Positions 32,801 to 44,800 of a stretch of 64,000 nucleotides of DNA are shown here, one piece after another (position 1 is the stretch's first letter; each line of letters starts with the position of its first letter). The stretch is from NCBI GenBank assembly GCA_036023115.1, contig JAYKKT010000088.1, positions 1,659,501 through 1,723,500 on the forward strand, read 5' to 3'. The position numbers and the translations under genes are program-made. The DNA comes from Brasenia schreberi (Eukaryota > Streptophyta > Magnoliopsida > Nymphaeales > Cabombaceae). The notes under the pieces were generated by a model. It was not told where the DNA came from, searched no databases, and was given only the letters and a program-made list of their open reading frames with translations.

Positions 32801-35800
32801 CAATGTTGAATGCTCAATCTGTACTAAACTTACAGTATATGAATTTAAAGCAATTACCTGATTTTTCCTGATTTTTTTCGATTTTTACTAATTTTTATTT
32901 ATTTTTAATTAATTTTTACATTATTTTAATATTAAAGTACGATACGATACGATACGCCCGTATCGTGGAGCCCAGCGATACACGATACGATACATGCCAA
33001 ACAACACTGGGTCAAATAGTCCAAGCCGTTTCAGACGTGAAGGACAAAATAGAGAGGAGACATGGGGGAACGACGACTGAATTTATCTATAATATCAAAA
33101 GCAATAGGAGCACTCGACATCCCCTAAAATCTTAATCAGGGATTAAGTGGCCTAAGCAGTAACATAGCACCCAAATGGAGTAAAATATAAAATTTTACAT
33201 TAATTTCTAAAAATATAAAACAGATATCCAGCATATTTCATTGATATTAATCAATTGAATCAATAAAGACCAAAAATTAGAACATAATTTGCGAAAAAAC
33301 ATGTGTACCTAAGGGGTCACTAAACATGCTAAGCGGAGCAGGCTTAACCAATCACGATTGCTTACCAACCCTAGGCTCCCATAAGCGTTCTGCCAGCAGC
33401 TAGGCCCCCTTTCATAACATGGTAATCTCTATAGATTAACTGCTCTGTATTTTTCAAGAACTACCAGGAAAAAGGAAGAAACAATGCTACACGCTACAAG
33501 AGCATGCAGCAATAAAATGTTCCTGCCATCTATCAAGTCTCATAGGACACAACAGCAGTTATCAACAATTTCAAAGAAAAGGATAAGCACAATATGCAAG
33601 TCCAAACAAAGATCCCTATAGAGTATAGACCATACATTTAAAACGCCAGATAACTTGAGGCAGGCTTAGTGCAACTGTGCAACAACTGCAATGTGTGTGT
33701 TAGACCTGTAAGCTAAGCAAACCGGTAAAACTAGTCACAAAGAAACATACTCCCACGAGATGAACTGCTGTTTGGTCTCCGCTCCTCAATGTGCACTTGC
33801 CTTGCACCGATTTGGACCGGAGATGCCTATCACAGGACCAGGAAATCAATCAAATCTTGCTGAAAATAAAGAATAGTTTTGTGCTAAAAAGTGCATCTGG
33901 AGGAAGCTAAACGAAAAAGCCACACTCCATATTTTGGTACAAACAAGAGAATAACCATACGCACAAAAATGCATGGACCAAATGCCAAGAACTTCATGTC
34001 TTGACCATAGGTATATCCTAATATCCTGAACAGACTATACGATATGAACAGAGGACAGACACAGTGAAAAGTTTGGACCGGAGATGCCAATCACAGGACC
34101 AGTAAATCAATCAAATCTTGCTGAAAATAAAGGATAGTTTTGTGCTAAAACGTGCATCTGGAGGAAGCTAGATGAAAAAGCCACACCCCATATTTTGGTA
34201 CAAACAATAGAATAACCATACGCACAAAAATAAATGGACCAAATGCCAAGAACTTCATGTCTTGACCATAGGTATATCCTAATATCCTGAACAGACTATA
34301 CGATATGAACAGAGGACAGACACAGTGAAAAGTATGGACCAGAGATGCCTATCACAGGACCAGTCAATCAATCAAATCTTGCTGAAAATAAAGAATAGTT
34401 TTGTGCTAAAAAGTGCATCTGGAGGAAGCTAGATGAAAAAGCCACACCCCATATTTTGGTACAAACAATAGAATGGTTATACGCACAAAAATGCATGGAC
34501 CAAATGCCAAGAACTTCATGTCTTGACCATAGACATATCCTAATATCCTGAACAGACTATACAATATGAGCAGAGGGCAGACGCAGTGAAAAGTCAATGG
34601 AAATAGTTCTAAACAGGAACTAACCCTGACTGCATTCTGAACAGATGATGTATCTTCAAATTCAACAAAGGCGTAACAGATACCAACATCCTGGATAAAT
34701 ACATAACACATCATTTGAGTAAGATAATTTGGCAAGACAATAAAAGCCTATCCAACAAAAAAAATCCACAACAATAACCTTGCGACTTCTCACAACAACA
34801 CCGTCTGGCTTGATTTGACCAAACCTACTAAATTCCTGATCGATTTCAAAAGCTGATACAGTGGTGGGCAGGTTTCTTACATAAACGGATTTAGTCAAAT
34901 CTGCAAGTATCATCTGAGAACCATCTACAAGTTATGTGAAACGATCGATCAGCCTTGTTAGCCTTGTCAACATAACCAGAAGACAGCAACGAATCCATCA
35001 TCAAGTTTATTATTTGCACAAAAATCAACAATAGAAACACATCACAAGGAAAATATTTCCTATTCTACAAGCACAAACAATAGGCATAGCTAGGCTACCA
35101 AGACATCATGTGACAACAGAAGCAAAAAGGAAGATCATAACAGAAGATAAACTTGAACTTAAAAAAATAGAACCCATATCTATAATGTCCCACACTTAAT
35201 TCCTACCTTGATCATCGGTTTTACAACATCAAAAGCACAATATGGTGAACCAGAAAGAGTGTAACTTTAAGTAAACATCAAGGCCAAAATAAACAACTTA
35301 GCAAGTTCGATGACAATTTTGTCCCCTAACAACAAGTTCTACACGAGACCAGAACCCAGTAGGCAGTCAACTCATTCCAGGTCACTGACTCAAGCAGTTT
35401 GACTACACAAGTTTAACAAATGTAACCATGATATAAGCATCTCACAGCATCTACCAGAACTATAACTTAGAAGAAACAAATCATGTTTACAAAGATTGCC
35501 ATCCCAAAGCCCAAGTCCATATTCTAACCATAGTAAAGAGAAATACTATTCTAAAAAGGCAGAAACAATGGAATTTGACAAATATTTCATGCTTATTGGA
35601 AATACGACAGTAAAAGCGTGATAAATCTTAGGAAACAAGATTTCAAGTACCTTATCTCTTATACCAAAGAACAATCACATAAAATAACAACAAAATTTGG
35701 GAAACAAGTGTACCTTCCTCTTCTACAGTAGCAATTTCATCAGTTACTTCAGGGAAAGCCATCTCAGGTAACACTGATACTGTGGCATGTGCTTGATTTG

Positions 35801-38800
35801 ATGAGTAAACTGTTCCCTGTGGAATCTGTTGCCAGTCAGAGTTTAGGGAAGCCGTTTTGCTTGTAGATGCCGAAGGAGCTGGAGCTGAACCAGGAAGCCC
35901 TTTTGTAACCCGCAGCTACCATAACCACGACATTACAGAAAACAATTAAGTCAAACTCAAACAATCCTCCCTCTCTCTGTGTGAGAAATATGTGCAGAGA
36001 ATTCGTAACTTGTACACCTAGTATGCATTTTAACATGTACGTGGGTTTTTGGACCACAGATGTCCTTAAAAGTGTTTCTTGCACATTCTAATGACAGCTT
36101 TCTGCCACTATGCATAGTGTACTTGTATATGTATAACAAAAATTTACAAAGGAGTTGCTTTTTTTAAAGGTACAATGGTCGGTTCAAGGAAATGACAAAA
36201 AAAATCAACACATGAAATTAGTTAAAGATCAACTTTAAGGGATTTTGTTGTATAAACACACAATGTGTGCAAGGCAACAACCCTCCGTACACATGTCTTA
36301 CAGAAGGAAAAAAGAAGTGCACAACACATAACTGAAAAGCAATAACAGTCAATGAATGAAGCTATACTGTAAAAGTACAAGAACCATGTGAATTAGCAGC
36401 TTAATAATTATGCAAACTTAGTAAAGCTTAAAAATTAATACAAATTTCACAAACTCACAAGGTGTTACTAACAAAGATCCTACTGTCACTGTATCTACAC
36501 CTTATATCAACTGCAAACCAGTTCAAAACAAAGAAGATTAGAAGAAAGAAAACTCCATTACTAAGGACAAAATCATTTGATGGAACATGAGAATAATAAA
36601 ACACTGCAATGGTACTCTGATGCATGGGTGCTCCATTCACAGAGTGCCTGTACCGAGTACTTACCCAGTACAGGTACACATACAGGTACCTCGGTACAAC
36701 AACAACAAACAAAACAACAACTAAGCCTTTTCCCATACTAGACGGGGTCGGCTACATGGATTCTTTGTTTCCACAGAGCCCTATCATGTGTCATGTTAGC
36801 AGTTAACTCACAATAAGCTAGATCATTCTTTATTGTTTCTTTCCAACACTTTTGTGGTTGTCCTCTACCTCTTTTAATACTTTCATAATCTAGTTTTTAA
36901 TACCTTCTTACAGGTTCTTCTTTTGATCTTCTTTATATATGTCTAAATCACTTTAAACGATATTCTCTCATTTTATCCTCTATTGGTGTCACTCCTAATT
37001 TGTTTCTAATAACCTCATTATGTATATGGTCTTTTCTTTAATGACCACTCATCCATCTCAACATCTTCATTTCTGTCACAGACATCTTTTGTACATGTTG
37101 ATGATTAACTGCCCAACACTCTAAACCATAAAACATGGCAGGTCTAATTGCTTCTCTATAATATTTACCTTTTAACTTTAATGATATCTTCTTATCACAA
37201 AGAATACTTGATGCTCCTCTCCCTTTTAACCAACCAGCATTAATTCTATGCATAACATCTCCATCAATTCTTCCATCACTCTGAAAAATTGACCCTAGGT
37301 ATTTAAAACTTTCCTTTTGGGGGGATACAATGTGTGTCAATTTTAATTTCTATGTCCTTTGAAGTAACCAAATGATCAAACTTACGTTTCATATATTATA
37401 TCTTTGTTCTACTAAGTCGAAAGCCTTTACTTTCTAATGTTTCTCTCCATAGTTCCAATTTTCTATTAACTTTTTCTTAGACTCCTCCACTAACACAATG
37501 TCATCTGCAAATAACATACACCAAGGTACTTCATCTTGAATATGTTTTGTTAACTCGTCAATCACCATTATAAATAAGTATGACTTAAAGTTGATCCTTG
37601 ATGTAACCCAATATTAACTTCAAAGAAGTCTGTCATTCCTTCATGAGTCCCCACATGTTTTTGCACCATCGTACATGTCTCTTATAACGTTTATGTATGT
37701 CAATGGGATACCTCTTTTTTCCAAGGTTCTCCAAAGAACCTCGCGCGATACCCTATCGTAAGCTTTTTTTAGATCAATAAATATCATGTTTTTTTGCTCT
37801 AAAATGTTCCATAAGATGTCTCAAAAGGTGAATTGCTTCAATAATAGATCTGCCTGACATGAATCCAAATTGGTTCTCTGTAGTATCGAGTACAACAAAG
37901 AACCAGATTCTCAAAAATTTAGGATTTTGGATCCAGTTGGTTACACATATAGATCCTGTTTGCTATGAGTTTTTCAAACTTTTGATATGAATAGCTCAAG
38001 TAAGACTAATATCCATATGGGAGAGCTTGATGTTGAAAGCCTGAAACCCAAAAAGTGTTATGTTTTAATGTTGAAACTATATGTTATGAAATTGAGACGG
38101 TTAAGTGACGTAATTTTCCCTTTGGGGAGTCAGGTTTCTTGTTCAAGTTATACATTATGTCAAAATTTGTGTTTTAAAGTTTAATAAAGTTTATATTGTT
38201 ATAGTCAATTTTGTGCAATTTTAGTTATATATACAAACAACAACAACTAAGCCCTTTCCCATACTAGATGGGGTCGGCTACATGGACAAATATAGTTATA
38301 TATATGTATAAATTTTTATTTTTACATGATGATGGCATACCTGTATCTTATATTCTTTCTAAAAATATCGTATCTCATACCCATACTGGTACTGTACCCA
38401 TATCCTTGCAATATAGATGGTACTTTTGCACTACTAGAAAAATTCAAGGGTCCATGAGCACACCTTTAATGGAGAAATAGTAACTAACTTTGCAATATTT
38501 TTTTTAAAGATTGCCTGCAAACGTTTAAGCAATGAACTTTTCTTGGAAGGAAAAACGATGACAATAATAGAATGCCCTTGATCTTGCCCATCAGTGCATA
38601 ACAATGCCAGAGTACTAGAACTAATGTTGTAGGCAACACATCTGACTTGACAATTTCCTCTAAGCATAACATGCACACACACCAGCAAGTCACAACAAAT
38701 AAAAAACCCTGTCCTACCAATACAATGTGTGTGTCCAAGACAGCGGGGCAAGGGAAAGATAGTAATATAATTATCAAACAAAAAGATGAGTACATACAAT

Positions 38801-41800
38801 GGAAGCATAGGTTTGCTTAACAGGTTCAACAGGTTCCAGTTGCATGACTAGAGCAGGTGCTGTTTCAAGCATGGCATTGTCAACACCTGGATATGGAATG
38901 GAACCAAAGTTACCAATTGTTTCTTCGGCAACCTTACTTGATTCAGAAAGTTGTTGCTGCTCTGGGAGCGCATATTCGTCAGTGGTAGTAGTCTCCTCAG
39001 GATTTGTTTGTTGTACAAACTCTGGAGACTCAACTTCCCCACCAAGAACGTAATCTGCAACCGTAAGAACAGACAATGTACATTTCTTCAAAAATTTGTA
39101 CTCATTAAGATAAAAGTAAAAACAACTAGATTTTAAAAGATATACGACACATTAAATACAAGATCATGTAAATTAATGAACGCAAGCATTTGATCACTTG
39201 GCTTACGCATTGCATCATCATTCAATTGAAACAGCAATTTCACAGGAAAAACATCTTATAGTGCCACCAGTGGCGCTTCAATTTTCCCATGTCCATCCAG
39301 CTAAGCAGAGCGGGAGTACCTGGCTCTTGGAGGGTGGAGTTGGACATATTATGCTGTGAATCAAAATTAGCATGTGTTAACAAGCTCGCTGGGTGCAGAG
39401 GAACAGGCTCCTCGGCAACAAAGTGGAAAATGTCGTTCAGAACGAAGTATCCTTTCTCCTGAGGGGCAAGAAAAAATGTCTGCAGGAATTTCCTCCGTAC
39501 TTTAAAATCCTTGAATTGAGTAGAGCCAGAAACTGTCACCAGAATGCCACCATTCCAAGAATCCATGGAATGTGCTGATTTGATCTCAATTCCCGTAAAG
39601 TTTAATGACATAACGAGTGAATGTATTTGCTGCATAATAAACATTTAGAAAATGTTATTAACTAAGTAACCAGAAAACAAAATGGCAAAGCCATCAACAG
39701 TATAAGGAGTTCAATATGCTAAGCATCAGACAAGGCATCAGATGCATACACAAGAAGCTCCTTCCAAATTTTACATTAACTTAAACAGGCTAGCTTAAGC
39801 ACCACCAACTTGAACGACATCTAAAACAATGGCATCTTAACAACACTAATATACCAGTTGGATCAATATATACCAGTGTTATCCATATCGTACGATACGG
39901 TGCGATACGAATCGTATCGTAGGAAGCCACGATACGATATGGGCGATACACACAAAAAAAAATTCAATTTTTTTTCAATTTTTTTTGCAGATTTCTGCCT
40001 CTCTTCACTTCCCTCCAAGGCATTCTCTGATATGCTTGTAATTTGGGTTTATAATTTTATTTATTGAATAAGAATAATTTATGAACAAATAAAAATTGTG
40101 ACAAAATTATTTCCCTTTTTATTGCCAACTTTTAGGTATATTTTTGCTAGTAATTTCTAATTTCATGAGATCGCAAACAATTAAAAACATTTGGTTGTCT
40201 CGGTTCATTGAGTGGGCATTTCACAACTTTAGGGTTCACCTTACATGACTTCCATTGAGTTGAACATGATCAACGTGTGTGAGGCTTAACTCAGTCTGTG
40301 AAGTGAGAAATGAAGCTCAAGCATTAGTTAAAAAGCTAGTCTCTAGTAAGAGAAAAAGGGGATATCATCAAGTAATAATATCACATCACTGAGGTGTCAT
40401 AGACTCAATAATCAAAGAAATTGAGCTCATTGTTTTGCTCACATATGAAAATTAGCAAATATGACAACTACATGTACAAAGATAGCAGTTTGTTAATTTT
40501 GATATATTAGATGAGTGAATTATGGAAGATAACGAAGAAAATGCATTCCTAACCGAAGAAGACATTGCATGAATTAATTTGAAATGCAACAACATCATGA
40601 AGGAAATGAAGATTTTCATTTTAAAGCAGAAGGTGATGAGAAACTTTGAATCTTTATCAAGGAGATGATGAAGATTATTTAGTTAATGATCCTAATACAA
40701 ATTTGCAATATGTAAAATGTAAATTTATTTCATTTTTTGCTTCAAAATATGTAATTTTGGATGCAATTGTTCAATGTTGAATGTTTAATCTGTGCTAAAC
40801 TTTGCATTATATGAATTTAAAGCAATTACCAAAATTTTCCTGATTTTTTCTTGAATTTTTTCGGATTTTTACTATTTTTTCTTAATTTTAAAATAATTTC
40901 TGTATTATTTTAATATTAAAGTATGATACGGGCGATACGATACGATACAATACGCCCGTATCGTGGAGCTCAGCGATACGATACGCGTCGGACAACACTG
41001 ATATATACAAGTGGACTTTTTGTCCTTGCTTATACAATCAAGATTTAAACGATAAAGTATTTAGAGTGAAACTGCAGGTAACATCTCACTAGAAGAATCT
41101 CTCCTTGATCATGCAATCTTCTAATAAAATACACTGTCAGGTTGAAGCACTAAAAGTCACAAGAGTTCACGAGTCCATCACCCCGAGTGCATTAAAGGAT
41201 AACATTTTATGGTGCCCAACAGAACATATAACTCATGAAGGAATCTCTCAAAACCTGATAAAGCCTACATCTAATTAGTTTTCTATATAAAATAGCACTG
41301 TTTGAAAATGTCATCTTCTCGTGCTTCATCCTACGCAAAGAGGCAAGGTAGCAAACCGCCAGTTCTCCAAGTCAGCATGGTTAAGAAATAAGCTCTTTGA
41401 CCTAGAAAGAAGTTTTAGAATTCAAACGTTAACCATGTGTGATGTTAAACAGACATCTATGTAGTTGCATAACCACATCAAAGAATCCCTATAAACCGCT
41501 AGTTAATTTGGGAATGTTCTTCTCTTTTACGGAATAAATGGGGAAACTTACAAAAGTTAAGCACTCAACGCTCAAGAAACATGCGTGAGAAAAAAGAGGG
41601 CAAGGCTCTGGCAAATTTAATTGAGCTAAGGTGAGTAACCGACCTGACAAATATCAACAGAAAAGATATAACCATGGTTGAGTCGGTGAGCTACAATATA
41701 TAGCTCACCCCAACCTGAACAGTTCCACAGGCTATTCCCAACATTCAAAGAATTTCTAGATCTGCCACTTGAAAGGCTCTTGTGGTGGCAGGAAGTAACA

Positions 41801-44800
41801 TAACGAAATTTATTTCTTGGCATGGCATAATAGAAAAAGGCAGCCATGTCCTTCCTCAAACTTGCTCCAGGAGAGTAGAAAGAAATATAATACAACATCA
41901 ACAACAACTAACAACTAAGCCTATTCACATACTAGATGAGGTTGGCTACATCAACATTTTGTTTGTGTCATGCTAACATTTAACTCAAAAGCTGGATCAT
42001 TCTTTATTGTGTCCTTCCTAGTGTTATGCTACGATATGATATAGGCCTCTATATCGCCCAAGCGAAGTTATCGTGCCGTAACATGCGATACGGCCAAAAA
42101 AAAATTACAATTTTTTTTGTAAGTTTCTGGCCTTTGTTTGCCTCTCTTCACGGCATCCTCCGGTATGTTTGTTTGGGATTGCAAGTTGCATGCGTGTAAC
42201 ATGTAAATTCGGGTTAGTTTATAATAGTTTGATTGAATAAAAATAATTTATGAAAAAAATAATAATTGTGACAAAAGCATTTCCCTTTCTGTTGTCAACT
42301 TTTTAGGTAAATTTTTGCTACCAGTTTCTAATTTCATGAAATCGCAAACAATCAATTTGGTTGCCTCAGTTCATTGTGTGGGCATTTCACAACTTCACTA
42401 TTTTAGGGTTCACCTTACACGACTTCCATTGAGTTGAACATGATCAGCGTGTGTGAGGCTAGCTAGTGTCCAGTAAGAGAAAAAGAGGATATCATCATGC
42501 AACAATATCACATTACTGGGGTGTCATAGACTCAATAATCAAAGAAATGGAGCTCGTCATTTTGCTCATATATGAAAATGAGCAAATGTGCCAACTACAT
42601 GTACAAATATAGCAGTTTGTTAATTTTGATATATAGGAGGAGTGGATTATGGGAGATAACGAAGAAAATACACTCCTAACCGAAGAAGACACTGCAAGAA
42701 TTAATTTGGAAGGAGTGCAACAACATCACGAAGGAGATGAAGATTTTGATTTTGAAGCAAAAGGTGGTGAGGATCTTCAACAAGCAAAAGATGATGATTA
42801 TTTAGTTGATAATCCTAATTACAATATGTAAATGTAAATGTATCACTTTTTGCTTCGAAATATGTAATTCTTTTTTAATTATTGAGTGGTGAATGATGAA
42901 TATATACTGAACTTTACATTATATGAATTCTTTGCAATTATCAAATTTTTTCTTATGTTTTTTCTTTTCTTTCGATTTTTACTATTTTTTAGTATTAAAT
43001 TATGATACACTACGATACGATACATATCGTAGACCAAAATGATACACCATACGATATGCATCAAACAATGTTGGTCCTTCCAACACTTCTTATTCCTCTT
43101 TTAACATTTTTCCTACCAAGTTTTCCACATCTTCTTATCAAAACTTTCCTTAGTCGCCTTTTAATGTATCCAAACCAACTTAAAGAATCTTTCCTCATTT
43201 TATTTTATCATCTATTAGTATCATTCCTAATTTCTTTTTGATAACCTCATTGAGGATACAATCTTTTCTGATGTGACTACATATATATTTCACCCCTTCA
43301 TTTCTATCAGACATCTTTTATACATGTCGACAAAGGGCCTAATTGTTAGTATATAATGTTTACCTTTTAATTTTAATGGTATCTTCTTGTTACATAAAAT
43401 ACACACCTCTTCATTTTAACCAAACTACATTAATTCTATATATGAGATCTCAATCAATTTTTCTTATTACTCTTAAAAACTAACTCTAGGTAGTTAAATA
43501 AAGAATGTAATGTGTGTCAATCTTAACTTCTATGTCATCTATAGTAACCAAATGACCAAACTTGTACTCCGTAAATCTTGTCTTTCTCCTACTAAGTCGA
43601 AAACCTTTATTTTGTAACTTTTCTCACCATAGTTCCAACTTCATGTTAATTTTTCCTTTAGACTCATCCACTCGCACAATGCCATCCACAAATAACATAC
43701 ACTAAGCAACTTCATGTTGAATATACTTTGTTAACTCGTTAATAAATAAGATAAATAAATATGGACTTAAAATTGATTCTTCATGTAATCCAATATCAAT
43801 TTCAAAGAAGTCCATGATTCCTTTATCAGTGTTGGCACATGTTTGTGCATCATCATACATATCTCTTGAGTAGAGACCAGTTTGTGCACCATCATACTTA
43901 TCTCTTATAAGTTTGATCTGCGCTAGTGGAATATCGCTCTTTTGCAATATTCTCTAAATATCTCTTATCACTATTTTTTTTCAAGATTCTCTAAACAAAA
44001 TCTCTTATCACCCGATTGTAAGCTTTTCCTAGATCGATAGATACCTTCACAATGTGAAGGTTCTTCTTTTTCTCTAAAATGTCCCATAAGAATTACAAAC
44101 TTCTATCTCAATATTATTTCATGGCATTATAATTTTCAAGCACTTGAACGGTTTACAACTACTCGCTCTTTGTGGCAAGTAATCATTTTGGACAGTTGAC
44201 GTCAATAAATAAGCACAAAACTGATGCTCCGGACAAGCCATCTTTCAAAGATCCGCTCTGGGGATATCAAGGTTACACTCCAAATACAAAAGAACATACA
44301 ATTTGCATCCACCAAACAACAGGAAAGTTCAAACTAGCAAATTTCCTATCAACAATACCAATAAATGTTACAAATTACAGAAAAAACTCCTTCTCAACAT
44401 CCAAAATAATGAACAATTGATAATTTCTCTCTCGTTTAGTCACATCCTACGCCACCAAACAGAAACCAATTGATTAAGAAGTCTACACGACAGTGAACAA
44501 GCAACTAACACGACTAAATTGATAAGGAAAAGATTTTTGAATGTGAACTAGAAACACGAACAATTCAACAGCAACGCACAATCGCCAATGCGCAAATTAC
44601 AGCAATTGATAATCATAATTAGTAAGTCGATCAGTAGATAGAGGAAGAAAGAGTACCAGCATCGCCGTCGCTGTCTCGATCTTATCTCCGTCGATGCGGA
44701 GCATCGTGCTCGCGTCATTGTAAAACTGGTGGCTGTAGTCTGGCTGTTGCTGGAGAACCTGGTAATACTGCCTCACGAAGTAGTTCCCCACCTGCTATCA

